Origin: Lithodes maja
Lineage: Eukaryota; Arthropoda; Malacostraca; Decapoda; Lithodidae
Reading direction: 5' to 3'
NCBI GenBank assembly: GCA_037953745.1
Contig: JBAKBP010012338.1
Coordinates: 1 to 64,000, forward strand
DNA length: 64,000 bases
A model generated the notes under the pieces. It had not been told where the DNA came from and ran no database searches. It was given only the letters and a program-made list of their open reading frames with translations. The position numbers and the translations under genes are program-made. Positions 9,425 through 21,600 of this stretch are shown here, one piece after another (positions within the stretch are counted from its first letter, which is position 1; every line of letters starts with the position of its first letter).

Positions 9425-10569
9425 CTACCCAGATCGTCGGCGGGGGGGGGCGCTCCAGGGCACAGCCGCAGAGAGCGTGCCCCGAGCAACCCAGTGACCG
9501 AAGCGACTGCGAACGGTACGCGGGAGCGGCAGGAGCCGATCCATAGGGGTCAACGGAAACACCTCGGTGCCCATGAGGAGGAGGCGGCGTAGCCTGAGGC
9601 TCCCTAAGGGAATGGGCAGAGCGGCCCAATGCAGCGAACCCACTAACGAGTCCCAGAGCCACCCCGGGAGGGAGACCGAGTGCAACACGGCGAAGACCTA
9701 CCGCCGAAGGTGCACCGCGTCCGGCACACCCTGGGTCACCGTAGCGCCGGACAAAACCCATGCGAGACCGACCCATGGCACGACACGCGACGGGGTCAAG
9801 CGTGACTTGGGAACATCGATGGGGAACCCTAACTGTGCGACGTGGCGAACGACTGTGAGGGCGTCGCGTACGCACAGTCCGAGGGCTTCGGAAACGATCA
9901 ACCAATCGGCCAAGGAAAACAGGAGCTGGAGCCCGCTCCTGAGGAGAGGACCCAGAGCCTGTCCCATCAGTTCGGAGAAGATCCGCGGCGCGATGTGGAG
10001 ACCGAAGGGAAGGCCGGCGAACAGGAACACACGATTGGAAGTCCGAACGGTCAAGAAACGCTGGAATCGAGGATGGAGAGGAACGAGCCAAGACGCATCC
10101 TGGAGGGCCAGCGACACTACCCACGACAAAGGGGCGCAGGGCCAGGCGTACCTGGGGTACCGGCAGCATCCGAAACCGTGTGTGCACGATGCGCCCGGTG
10201 AGGGCCGACAGAGCCACCACCGGGCGCATCGCGCCGCAGTCCCACTTCGGTACCAGAAATACACGGGAGAGGAAAACCGGGCGACCGGCGGTCAACTCCC
10301 TCGACGATACCCTGCTCGTGCATGGATGTGAACACGTGGGCCACCTCTGAAAAGATGGGCCGGCGTCGGTGACAAAAGCGGAGTGGGGGTCTGGACATCC
10401 ACCTCCAGGTTAGACCCCCTCCGTGCAATCTGCCGCCCCCAACGTCCCTCGCGGCCACCGAGGGGCGCAAGGGCGAAAACAACCCGTGGGAGCTCCCGAG
10501 AGGAGGGGAGCGACCCGGGCGGCCAGGCGAGAAGGAGAACAAGGAGACCGACCCAGAGAACCTACACAT
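9425..10569 (-). pseudogene. DIRS reverse transcriptase, frameshifted, catalytic aspartate lost
   Basis: Pieces in three minus frames make up a DIRS reverse transcriptase: RPPLRFCHRRRPIFSEVAHV in one, SRVFLVPKWDCGAMRPVVAL in a second, and LQDASWLVPLHPRFQRFL with GLPFGLHIAPRIFSELMG in the third. The catalytic site that should read YLDDW reads SLADW (about 9905-9919), so one essential aspartate is replaced by alanine. A stop follows at about 9698, and the RNase H start (IWVDTDASS) sits in another frame beyond a nine-base homopolymer near 9440. The enzyme is dead in this copy. Confidence 0.75.
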
Positions 10570-12859
10570 TGTTTTGACATGGAGGTACCCCCGGTACGGT
10601 CCGTGTGGGCATGAGCACCATGTTGACCTCCTCTACCCCCCCCCAACTTCGTCGAAAAGGGCGGGCCACCCCAACCCCCTGGCCGTCGCGGGGCTGACCC
10701 CGGCGAAGGGCGGCGGAAGTGGAAGGCCGGCCAGCCCCGACACGGCGGGGATGAAAAGGGGGCAAGAACAGAAGGGCGAGGCGGAACTGACGCACTGGCC
10801 TGTAAAGTCCCTGTCCTGCGCCCCGTGCAAGGCGGCAGCACTTGCAGCAGCACCCCGAAGAGGACCGGCAGAAGGACGGGACTGAGAAGACCCCGCTCGC
10901 GACACAGCGCGTCGTTGCGTGTCGTAAGCAGGGTCCGCCGATAGAGAAGCGTAGCGGCCCCAAGCATCCCACGCAAAAAAGCCCCGACGGAGAGAGCACA
11001 GAGTACAACAAACCCTGATGAATATCCAAGAGGGCTGTCCGGCAGAACGAGGACCGTACCATCCGGCGTCGCCGAGTTGCCACGCACAAAACCGCCTTCA
11101 GCTCGGGAACCAAAGACACCGCGAGCCGAATGGGGATCCGCCGAACGCGGCCCAAACCCTCGCGAAGATCGCCTGGTGCAGACGCCGCGATAAGCCGCAG
11201 GTGGTGAACAAAAGTCTGGAGGGAACCAAAAGACAAGAGAAGAAGTTCGGCACCCACCGCCGCAAGGGAAAAAACCCTGTCGACAGAGGACTGAACTGGG
11301 TGAGAGAAGAACGGGGTAGCAATAGAACAAAGTTCAAGAACGGGGCGCGCTGAACCACCAGAATGCGCCGTCCAATCCGCCGACAGACACAAGAGGAGGC
11401 AAAAGCAGTGATGACTCCGGGGGAGGGACTGAAGGAGAGCCGGCGACGGAACGGCCGGCGAAGTCGAAGGCCTCAGCAAACCAGGCCCCCAATGGGAGAG
11501 GGTGATCGAGCAAGATGGCGAAGCCAGGCGTACCGTCGTCGCACAAACCCGTCCCATAGGAGGACAGTCCAATCAACACAGCCAGGGACTGAACATCCTG
11601 AAGGAAGTCCTGGCGGCTGAAGTCTGACCAGAGCGTAGACCTGCAGAAGGGAGGGGGACCGTAGCAAGGGTAGGTAGGGTGAGGCGCTGAGGGTGTGTCA
11701 CCGCCAAGAAGCGCGATAAGAGGGAGTCTTGCCTCGACTCCAAGCGCCCGTCGATGCGTGACACAAGCCACCCCTGCATAGCCGACAATCGATCCGAGAG
11801 AGGCGACCCCCCCCCCCCCCCCCCACCTCCCCCCCCCCCCAAGAATTGTCGGCCCGCAGGGGTGAGCGCGAGCGAGATCCACGACACGAACCAGCAGAGT
11901 CGCGGCCCAAGGAAGGCGAGCGACCACGGTTGAGTCGCCGCTGAGGGACTCGTCCCTGAACACGAACGCCCGAGGGGGGAAACAACACCATCCCCCTCTA
12001 CCAGCGACACGTCAGCCCCTGAGAAAGGGGACCCCAAAACCACGCTATACCCCACCGAGCCAAGAGGAGGGGTACCCCCGTGGCGAGACGGTAAGTGAAG
12101 GTCAGGGAGAGAAGAAGGAGGAGGAGCAGGACGATGGGAGTGGGAAGGCTGGCCGGGTGAAAAGAGGTCAGAAGGAGCCGCGGGGGGAAACAGAGCAAGG
12201 ATCCCCGGGGCAGAGATAACAGGGCGGGCCCGACACCGAGGCGGAGGAGGGAGGGACCGCCACTGTGGGACGAGACCGTGAAGGAAGAATAGGCACCGAA
12301 GCAGGTGAAGTAGGAGGAGAAGCAACTACATCCTGGCGGACCCACCTGGACAGTGTAGGAGGAGGGAGAAGAGGGCCAGCCACAGCCTGAACCTCCGCGC
12401 GCGTAGAGGACAAAGGAAGAGGACGTCGTTCAAGCAGGGGAAGCGGGCGGAAGGTAGTAGAGCCCCGACCCGGAGAGGCCAGGGGAGGGCGCACAGGGGC
12501 AGAGCTGCTAACCCCGGCCGCAGGGCGAGAACCATGACGAGGGCGATGGGCGCCGTCAAGGCGATCAGGAGGACAACGAGGGGCAGGAGAGGACGGGCGA
12601 CGAGGCGAGCGAGAGCGTGGATGGAGCAGGGGATCCCCCCGACGATGTGACGACCGGCTGCGGGACCCAGGGGAGAGGGCCCGAGCAGGGAGAGGGCCAG
12701 GCGAACGGCCTTCAGTCGGGTCAGGGATACCCAGGGCGAAGCGGATCCGGGCGGCAACAAAGGCCGGGGGAACGGTGGCCCACCGTCCAAAAGTGGCGGG
12801 AGACTATCGCCCACACCGACTGAAGGGAAGCAGAGGCCACTGCCGCCGCAGAGGAACAA
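10570..12859 (-). pseudogene. DIRS gag-like region, uncertain
   Basis: Several overlapping minus-strand frames with leucine-, proline- and serine-rich translations occupy this block (10562-11572, 11334-11963, 11573-12325, 12326-12859). The phrases VDRVFSLAAVGAELLLLSFG and ALLDIHQGLLYSVLSPSGLF resemble the helical gag-like ORF1 of DIRS elements as I remember it, and an arginine/serine stretch (SRSRSPLRADN) lies near 11860. GC-rich sequence produces long spurious frames, so I treat this as a broken ORF1 and do not trust individual frames. Confidence 0.4.
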
Positions 12860-13339
12860 GGGCTATGGTGCACCACATCCACCAGGGCCAGACACGGGCC
12901 ACACAGAGCAGGGAGGTAGGCCGTAGAGGACACACAGTGCGAGTGGCGCAAGCAGGACTTGTGGCTCTCCAAGCACGGGGAGCTACAACCATGGCGAAAG
13001 CAAGGCAGCCTACCTGCACTGGAAGAACACACACCATAATCAGCACGTCGAAGGAGTAAGGGGAGAGAATGTCCAAGAAGAACCAGGGAAGGAGCATGGG
13101 GAAACAGGAACACACATGCAAACAGGTATCCGTACTCACCCTAAACCGGGAGCACAGAGGTAGGTGAGTAGGGCGGGCGAGGTGGAAGAGCACTAGCAGA
13201 ACCTGCAAAGAAGAGAAAGTGTTAACCACCACTCAACATCTTACATGCAGGGCCTATAACACCAGTAAAGTGCACACACCAAGATAGTTTCAGGCAACAA
13301 GATGACATAAAAAGGGTCAACAGTGAAAGCCAACTATTA

Positions 13340-13482
13340 CCGCAAATTTGCGGGCCAATGGAGGCATAACCGTACCGACACCACCCTCCCGCAAATTTGC
13401 GGGACCCCCCAGCGATCTCCGCAAATTTGCGGGGAGCCGAAACGTCCCAGAGGACCGAATCGAGCTCCCGCAAATTTGCGGG
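13340..13482. repeat. Cluster of four identical palindromes
   Basis: CCGCAAATTTGCGGG occurs without mismatch at 13340-13354, 13389-13403, 13419-13433 and 13468-13482. The start-to-start spacings are 49, 30 and 49 bp, so the cluster is symmetrical about its centre. Each unit contains a 14-bp perfect palindrome. The sequence between units is not conserved. This looks like a set of protein-binding sites rather than a tandem repeat. Confidence 0.9.
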
Positions 13483-13759
13483 ACCGGCCGAGATGGTCCG
13501 GCGCCGAAAAAGCGAGAGGAGCGTCTAGGGAATACCAAAAAAGACCACAAAAATGCGTCATCTCCTTATGAACTCCAAGCGATGATGGCCATCAAGCTGA
13601 GCAGTGTCTTCCTTGAATATATCCTAACTCAACCGGTAAAGGGAGAGGCAAGGAAGACACACCAGGGGAGAGGAGGCACATCCCCCAGCAACCACCCAAC
13701 CCACAGAGATAGAGCAAAGCCCATGAGGAGAAGTGGCAGGGAGGGTGGTTTCGCACAAA

Positions 13760-13951
13760 CAGGGGCCCCCGTGGGGTACCCCTGGATTGGGCAAAAAGAC
13801 TATGAAAGGATGGAGGTGAAACAGGAAGAGAAAACATAAACCAGTAAATGAAACTGGTGAGAAAAAGGGTGGCCTAGCCGTGAGCAGAGAATGTGTCAGG
13901 GGCGAAAAACCCTGTGGTGTGAAGGAGGGGCCCCCGTGGGGTACCCCTGGA
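13760..13951 (+). repeat. 26-bp direct repeat pair
   Basis: GGGGCCCCCGTGGGGTACCC, continuing CTGGAT, occurs at about 13761 and again at about 13926, some 165 bp apart. The unit contains overlapping small palindromes (GGGGCCCC and GGGGTACCCC). Function unknown; it may be a terminal or internal repeat of the DIRS-like or TIR element. Confidence 0.7.
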
Positions 13952-14095
13952 TATCACGAACCTGTCGCCCAGGCCCTTGAGACACAGTGAAGGCTCGAAA
14001 GGGGGGACTCGGGAATAACGCTAATAATGCGGCCGACACAAACTCTACAAACAGCACCGCCACCAACGAAATCTCAGATTGTTTACCAACGGTAT

Positions 14096-14758
14096 TATGG
14101 CTAATTTAGATAAGTGGACTGTATATTTGATAATGAATAAGTATTAACCATATAGAAATATAATTACCCTTTGATGAACTCAGCTGGTGATTGGAGGATG
14201 GCGGAAAATAGGCTAGATGACTGGAAGTGGTTAGTATAGTAAACAAAGTATGAAAAGAGGCTACAACAGGCTAGGATAGGCTAGATATTTACGTAAAGTT
14301 TGTGCTAACTAACAAAGATGATTATGTAATGACTATATGGAATATGAGATGAAAGTGAAGCAAAAACACCTGATTATGAAACTATAGGAAGAAGGCTTTG
14401 CGTGTGTAGCTGGGACGGAGGTTGGTTGGAGAGTGCGCGAGCGCGTTATGTTCGTCTCTGTCGTGACATGCCACGCACGCGCATAACATATGGAAAATGT
14501 ATCCCATCTTCTTTACAATGAGATACTTATAAACAATCTTAAATAATAAAAATATATATATATATATGGGAATTATAATCCTACAATACTTTCCCATATA
14601 CTACTATAGAATAATATATTCTACCCAATCATGGACGTTCGACCAAGGTTATGGAAGCGTTCAACTTAAGACTACGGAATGATACGTAACGCTACATCAA
14701 CCCAGATTACGTAACATCGAGACTGTTCATACTAGTTTGAGTACACTAAGTATGGACA
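14096..14758 (-). repeat. BEL 3' LTR
   Basis: 663 bp, beginning TGTCCATACTTAG and ending AATTAGCCATA in element orientation. It matches the split LTR at 30676-31139 plus 50661-50857 with scattered substitutions and small indels, for example a GTTCAACTTAAG versus CTTAAG difference. It includes an (AT)n run near 14550-14566, which in the other LTR received Gypsy A2. Confidence 0.85.
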
Positions 14759-14795
14759 TATTCCCACCAACAGAAAATATACAAAATTTACATGA

Positions 14796-16546
14796 TTAGA
14801 TTTGCCCGGAGGCAATCTTATCCCGCCAAGCTTGGGAGGATATCTGGGCTGCCTGTCGACGTGGGCGTTCGCCAGACGCGTCAACAGGCTGCGCCGAAGT
14901 AGAAGCCAGAGAGGGGACTTCAATGGATAACTGATCCGAGGGGGTGTCCTTGCGATCGAGGTCACCCTCAAGAGGATATAGTCGGACTGTTGGCCGTGTG
15001 ATTACTCCAGTCCTGGTGCGAACCTTTGCTACCCGAACCTCACCATCACGACCTGGTAATAACTCCTCTATCCGACCCAATTTCCAAAATGCGCGCGGGC
15101 CCTCCTCATGGATGGTTACCACGTCCCCTACCCTAGGCCAATGACCTTTTAATGGTGTTAGTTTATTCTTTTGTGCTTCCCTTAAAGTCACCAGATATTC
15201 TGTTGACCAGCGATGCCAAATATCTCGCGATAATTTACGAATATATTTGTAGCGGGCCGATATCACTTCCTTACTTATGTAGTCTGGATCCTCCATAGTA
15301 TCCTCGTCATGCTCTTCAGGAAGATCCCGCAGTCTGTATCCACGTACCAGTACTGAGGGTGTGATTGGGGTAAGGTCTTCCAAATCACCAGAAGCATAGT
15401 ATAGAGGACGATCATTTACGGTGGCTTCAATCTCCAAGAGTATGGTGTTGAGTTCCTCAATCGAGATGAGAGCTCTACCCAACACCTTCTTCAGACCCGC
15501 CTTCATGATGCCTATGGCTCTCTCCCATATGGCGCCAAACCAAGGCGCCCTGGCGGGAATGAAACGCCATTCGCATTTTACATCCGCTAGGCAGGTCTGA
15601 ATCTTAGGATTGTTGCTCACTTCTTTGAGATATGTAGATGCCCCTATGAAAGTCTTTGCATTGTCACTCAGCATGATACGCGGATATCCCTGTCTACTGC
15701 AGAATCTTCGGAAGGCATGTAGGAAGCTATCACAAGTGAGGTTGGTGACCAGTTCCAGGTGAATTGCCCTGGTAACAGCACAAGTGAAAAGTATCATATA
15801 CACCTTAAGATTGGGTGAATCTTTCACAGGGATTGCTCCACTGTAGTCAACCCCGGTAACTTTGTAAGGGTCACCTGGGGTGGTTCGCAGGTTTGGTAAG
15901 GGAGGAATTCCGACGGGATCATAATGTGTTCCCTGTACTCTTCTACACTTTAAGCATTTGCGAAGGACTTTCTTGACCACCTGCCTGATTCTAGGCACCC
16001 ACCATCGTTGTCTTACATAGGTGACTATATGACCAACCCCATAATGACAACAGAGTCGGTGACACCTATCGATGATAAGATGGGTGAGGGGATGATTGGG
16101 GGGCAGTAGTATTGGATACTTACTTGCCTCAGAGAGGGCTGCCAATCGTAATCTGCCTCCGCTATGTATCAAGTCCCCCTTCAAGTGTAAGCCCAACTGG
16201 TTGATCAGGTTATTCCTAGACTTTGTTTCCTTAACCAGTAATTTATATTCCTGCGTATATATTTCTTGTTGACAGAGCTTATGTAATAATTGATCTGCAA
16301 TTCTGATCTCCTTCACATTGAGGTAAGCACTACCTATGGGTGGTGTGCCTTTAATTTTTGCTTTTACATTTTCTACAAATCGTATCACCCATGCTGTAAC
16401 ACGTTGTAACTTCTCATAGCTGCTGAATCTATCCCAGTCCCATAACCGTGTGTCTTCGTCAGGCACCGAGTCAATTACCGGTGCCACAATAGCAGTGTGT
16501 TGCTCGCTTAAATCTATATTCTCTGGCCATTCGTTGGGATCATTAA
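14796..16546 (-). pseudogene. BEL/Pao integrase
   Basis: The frame continues from a piggyBac-like junction at TTAA 16543-16546 down to a stop at 14796. It begins NDPNEWPENIDLSEQ, then shows the zinc-binding H-H-C-C region (HLIIDRCHRLCCHYGVGH, CLKCRR), the catalytic core (GVDYSGAIPV with the first aspartate, MLSDNAKTF with the second, PWFGAIWERAIGIMK with the glutamate) and the C-terminal DUF5641-like domain (HWPRVGDVVTIHEEGPRAFW, LGRIEELLPGRDG). All catalytic residues appear intact. It would insert BEL cDNA into the genome. The upstream 38 codons of the open frame are MITE and Gypsy LTR sequence, so there is no native start; in an intact element this is part of one pol polyprotein. Confidence 0.85.
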
Positions 16547-16577
16547 CCCTCCAGCCCCGGTTATGTATTATATATAT

Positions 16578-18385
16578 TGTGACGCACCCAGTGCGTGGCA
16601 ACGTAACCTGATTGTACTCCTTGGTACTCCACTGTACCACCACGGTACCACGTTGTACCATGCTGGCTGCTTATATTGAGTGTGACAACGTATAACTATG
16701 TTCTTTGTATCTCTGCAAAGGTCTCGTCATTTGCTAACCAGTGGTGGGTTTTGTTTTAAGCCATGTCGAGACCTTCCATTTAATATGTAGTATCAATAGA
16801 GAAGTTGATAGATAAGACAGTGGGAATTCAGAGAGAGAGAGTGAGTTAGACTTCAGAGCGAGAGGGTAGCGGTGCGCCACGCTGCCGGGGGGGTGGTTGC
16901 CAGACGTATGGACCGGTTGGCAGCCCTGCGCTTATAGCTAGGTGCGACAGGGTTGGTAGTACATTGCCGCCTGCCTATGCTGCTTGGGCTGCCCATGTTG
17001 TCGTACAGCACATTGCCTGGAGGCTCGCTGTGTGCTCTATGACCAGGTTGCCTAGAACCTTTGAGATTCTAACATCCCTTGCCCTCTCTCCCAATTTCTC
17101 ACGGTTGCACTCTTTCTCTCTGACGACATTACTCTCATTTCATTCTTCTCTCTATTTAAATGCATACCCTTCCCTTGAGGTCCTAAAGGAGTTTCAGCAC
17201 TCACCTCTCGTATTACTCTTAGGACAAGCATATATTTACATGTATTAGATTTAAGGGGTTAATGTGAACAGCGATCTTCTTGATGAGGATAGTTGGTGAA
17301 CGTTCTACATGTTCACGAGTTATATGCCCAGCTCATCATCCAATTTGTGACTAGACTAGTGCCATGTGTAAGAGCCCGACCATGCCCAGGAGTTGTCTGT
17401 AGAGGGGTGAGGACTTAGCCTTGATTTGCCTACCGAGCCAGGAGCGAGTGTAGTACCAGAGACTACAGCTCGCTCGTAGTGCCGGTATAGTAGAGTAACG
17501 TAATTTATCTGTCCTTGTGTTCTCTGCAGTCTTTTCCTGGGTTCTCGCTTTCGGTGCTGGGACTCGTTGTTCCTGTGACTTGGCCTGCTAGCTAGAACAC
17601 ATGGGGATGATGAGTGGGTTATATCTTTATTTTACTATGCATTGCAGCTCTCTTTAAGTTTATGTATGTAACACTTTACAATACACATTACTCACACACA
17701 AGACAACACTATTAATACTTTCATGTATCAATTAACTGCACTGTCGTTTTGCTGCTGTGTCCGGAGTTCTGTTGCGTAGGGCGCATACAGACTCAGAGGG
17801 GAGACAGAGTGAGAGAAGCGAAGTAGCCTATGCGGTAGTATGCTACCGGCGCAGTACTGTTGCCGGCAACCTTTTAGTTATTCCAAGTATAGATTCATTA
17901 TTACAATAAGTGACTACTATTTATGTTCCTTCCATGTGTATTATTAGGTATCTACTGGATCATGAACATCTTGTATGCTACATGCTAGTGCATGTTAGTA
18001 GGGGACAGTTATTCTAGTGCACGCGCTTTCAAGTAGGCGTGTACATTTGTTATTTAGCATTTCACTGTCATACCTTTAGCCTGCTTCTATTCTACATTAT
18101 TAGAGGCTTAATATTAACGTAGTTTCTTGAGTATTGCATTTCTTTAGTCATAACGTAACCTATAAATGTCTGAGGGAGTTTAGCCTCATAGCCTACCCCT
18201 GTTGTACACTTTCGCCGAGTTAAGGTACCTCGTTACCATAGACGATAACTCTGTAGGGCGTTGGTGCTTTTGTTGTCTGGAGCATATAGTATTTGGGACT
18301 GGAATCGAGCGTGTCGTTGTCACATAAGCCATTTCTGTCCTACGATCAAGAATCCCGAATATGTATTGCCGATCCAGCCGTAACA
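16578..18385 (+). repeat. Gypsy A1 5' LTR
   Basis: 1808 bp with TG..CA ends. The first bases can fold (GCACCCAGTGC). It lacks the extra CCGCTGTACC-type repeat near its start that lengthens the A2 LTRs by 11 bp. The promoter position is not obvious. A 94-codon frame at 16964-17248 is kept in all four LTR copies but reads as low-complexity chance sequence. Confidence 0.95.
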
Positions 18386-18410
18386 AAATGGCGACCTTGC
18401 ACAAGATTCA
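18386..18410 (+). promoter_or_regulatory. Primer-binding site of Gypsy A1
   Basis: TGGCGACCTTGCACAAG follows the LTR end CGTAACA after three bases. TGGCGACC-type sites usually pair with the 3' end of an arginine tRNA; the exact primer was not checked. Gypsy A2 (32959) and Gypsy B1 (39464) share the first twelve bases. Confidence 0.7.
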
Positions 18411-18629
18411 GTAGTATCCTATCACATGTTTTTTGGAGAACTATTCTATGCTACCTAGTAGAGCTGGCTAGAATTTTCTTGCATATTGGAGGAATTTTTT
18501 ATTGTGTCATTATTGTATTGGTGGACTTGCAGATTGTTTCGTTAGGGGTGTCTAGAGTAGAGTCATTCAAGCATCTTTAACATTTTGTGAGTCGAGACTG
18601 CAATTAGTAATAAGCACTTCTTTTTTTTT

Positions 18630-21600
18630 ATGAACAGCAATTGTATAACCAGCACTATGTCTAATGACTCATCATTTACGGGGGAGGATAACACGGTACA
18701 GCCTAGTGACCAGCAAGTACAACAGATGTTTAGGGAGGGGAGTATTATAAGTGGAGAGAGGGATGCCCGGGCATTTTTGCAGACACCTTTGACCGAACAG
18801 CGCCTGCAGGCTATTGATTGTTACGGTCTTCGCTGTTTAGCCACGGTTTTGGGGCGGGACTGTCCTGACAGTTGGCCCAAGAAGAATTTGGTGGCATGTT
18901 TGTTGGGTGATGGCGATGGGGCGGTGGGTGGAGTGGGGTCTTGGGGGGTTCCCTCCAAGCCTCCATTCCACTCTACCCCTGAGCTGGGCCCTCAGCCAGC
19001 GAGTCTTAGCACGATGCAGCAGGAGGGTTCTCAAGGGCAAGCTGGCTTACCCGTAAACACGTCTCGGTGTGGATCCCCCATTTTGTGCTCTCCCCCCCCA
19101 GGCCTGTCTCCTGAGATGTTATTTCAGCTAGAACTAGCTAAGTTTAAGCTGCAGGAGACTCAGATACAACAGGCTAGTATAGAACGCATAGAGGTTGCTA
19201 GAATCCAAGCCAATCAGGATGCAACCAGGTACCAGGCTGAAATGGATGTCGAGAAGTCTAGAGTAGAGACCACGGGGCGTCATCTCGGTGGTGGGCACTG
19301 GGTTACAGACTCACTTTCGCATTTAATTAAGTTAGTACCCGCATTTGATGAGACAGCAGTGACTGAGTTTTTTGCTCGTTTCGAAAAGAAGTGTCGTGAG
19401 TATGACTGGCCGGAGGTTAAATGGGCAGCATTAGTTTCATCACGTCTAGTGGGTAAGGGGTTGAAAGCCTACGATGCACTGTCACTGGACGAGAGTGTAG
19501 TGTATGGACTGGTGAAGGAGGCTGTGCTCCGGGCCTACGAACTGCAACCCGAAACTTATAGATTGAAGTTCCGTGGCGTGAATAAGAAGAGCGACGTCAG
19601 TTTTATGGAGCACGCACGGGACTTAACAGATGCAGGTAATAACTGGTTTCGGTCCGAGCACGCAGAGTCGGCTGAGGAAATTAAGCAACTTTTCTATCTG
19701 GAACAGTTTTACAAATGCACTGGAACCGATCTAACGCTGAACATTAAGGAAAAATGTCCCAAGACAGTAGAGGAGGCTGCCAAGATGGCAGACCTCAGAT
19801 TATCATTGATTCGTGGTTGCGGTGCCGCTCAGAGGGCTGAGTCAGGGCAGAAGGGGCGCTATACCCCACCCACCAGAGTTTTCGATAATAACAAATCCTA
19901 TGACACACATAACCACACTAAATGCATTGCACCTAATAACACCTACAAACACAAGCCTCTCCCGTTTACTAAAGGTCAGGCCCCTTCTTCGCCCGCACAA
20001 GGGAAGAAGCCCATTGGGGATGTGAAATGTTACAAATGTCAGAAGCTAGGCCATTATTCACGTGAGTGCCCTAGTAACACTCCCGCTAAGCCGGTGTCAT
20101 TGGTTCACAGTATCGGTGTGTCTCTGAAGGCTGCAGCAACTGCCCGGGGTAGGTTGTCAGCAGCTGAGGCACACGCGGTAAAGAAGCGTACGGAAGGCTC
20201 GACACCTGTCCGGGACACTTTCTGTAGCCATCGGGGGCACGGGTTTGTGAGCTGGGGGAGTGAACTACGGAGGGTTGACTTGCTGAGGGATACGGGGGCT
20301 TCGCAAACTTTGTTGAGGAACTTCACAGGGAAACCGATAAATGCGGCCAGAGTTGTTGTGGTGCAGGGTATAAATGCTACGAGGTCATACCCACTTGTGA
20401 GGTTGGAGTTGAGAGTGGGAGAGGTGTGCAGGGAGCTGGATGTAGGGATCGTTGAGTGTTTGCCAGTTGAGGGCGTCGACCTTCTTCTCGGCAACGACTT
20501 TGCGGTGCCCACTTCCGGGACTCCACCCTTAGTCGTTGCCGAGAGGGCGGCCGACGTGGATGGTGAGAATCGGGAATGGGTTGGGAGGTGCCAACAGGAT
20601 GAGATGGCCTGTGTGGTAACCCGATCTCGCTCTGCGGCTCCTGCACAGCCTAGCACTCAACCTCGGGGACAGTGGAGGAAGGATCAGGAGAAGGTTGCTA
20701 AGGGCAGGAAAAGGGACATTGATTCTGCTGCACTTCTCGGTGATTCGGTACTTGGACCTATAATAAACACGGGAGTTGACTCTGGCCCAGATATGGGGTG
20801 TAACAAGGCAGAGTTGGGTAAGACTTCGCGTGAGGCAAGAGCTGTAGCGAGAGCCACTAAGGCAGTAGAGCCTACTAGCCGGGGTAATGTCTTATTACAA
20901 AACCATCTTGATGCATTGACGCCCAGGGACATTAGTGAGCAGCAGCTGCAAGACGCTAGCCTAGCTCGTTATAGCAATGGTGCCATAGAGTTGGAGGAAG
21001 ATGGGGATGCGAAGCCGGGAGATTTCTTTAGGCTCAACAGGATATTGTACCGCAGATTTCTAGACCCCAAATCGAAGTGGGAGGGCGGTGCGAGGGTAGT
21101 AGACCAGGTGGTTGTTCCAAATAAGTATAGAGAGTCCTTATTGTGTCTGGCGCATGATGTGCCGGTGGCGGGTCATTTGGGGGTAACAAAAACATTGGCG
21201 GCATTGGGCAGGTTTTTCTGGTGGCCTGGGGTCAAGGCTGATGTCTGTGCATGGGTGGCTGGGTGTGCGACCTGCCAGACAACGGGGAAGCCTAACCAGA
21301 CAATCCCGAAGGCACCTTTGTTTCCCATACCTGTCACCGGGCCTCCGTTCAGCAAAGTTGTAGTAGATTTGGTTGGCCCTTTCCCACCTACTAGTAGTGG
21401 CAATAAATTCCTGTTGACAATCATGGATGTGGCTAAGAGATACCCGGACGCATACCCCATGAGAAACGGCTCGGCAAAGGCAGTTGTTAAAAACTTATTA
21501 TTGTTCTGTTCCCGTTATGGATTTCCACGTGAGGTGCAGTCAGACCAGGGGAGCAATTTTACATCCAAATTGTTCAAGCAAACCCTTCAGTTGCACGGTA

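Larger units (their letters stand above)
7611..13210 (-). mobile_element. DIRS-like tyrosine-recombinase retrotransposon, degenerate
   Basis: This GC-rich block contains, in minus orientation, a gag-like region (about 10.5-12.9 kb), reverse transcriptase (9.7-10.5 kb), RNase H and a tyrosine recombinase (7.68-9.42 kb). That gene content is diagnostic of DIRS elements, which use a recombinase instead of a DDE integrase. Several frameshifts and stops break it. I could not identify the terminal or internal complementary repeats, so the ends given are only composition limits. Long C runs at 7596-7610, 11807-11824 and 11829-11840 may reflect assembly uncertainty. Confidence 0.75.
13211..14095. other. 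Non-coding interior between DIRS and BEL
   Basis: GC content drops after about 13.2 kb. The stretch holds the palindrome cluster (13340-13482) and a direct repeat pair (13760-13951), but no convincing gene. It ends at GGTAT (14091-14095), the left target duplication of the BEL element; its continuation lies beyond 50857. Confidence 0.5.

Noticed and set aside
8667..10331. Long plus-strand frames across the DIRS region, rich in Arg, Pro and Gly
   Set aside because: They are antisense shadows of the GC-rich RT/RNase H/recombinase region; the minus strand carries the recognisable motifs.
13340..13482. CRISPR-like array of short repeats
   Set aside because: Only four palindromic units with unequal spacing in a eukaryotic transposon context; no cas-like genes and spacers of different length.
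16964..17248. 94-codon frame repeated in all four Gypsy A LTRs (also 24397, 31537, 49239)
   Set aside because: It lies inside the LTR, has no domain-like pattern, and is kept only because the LTRs are recent copies of one another.
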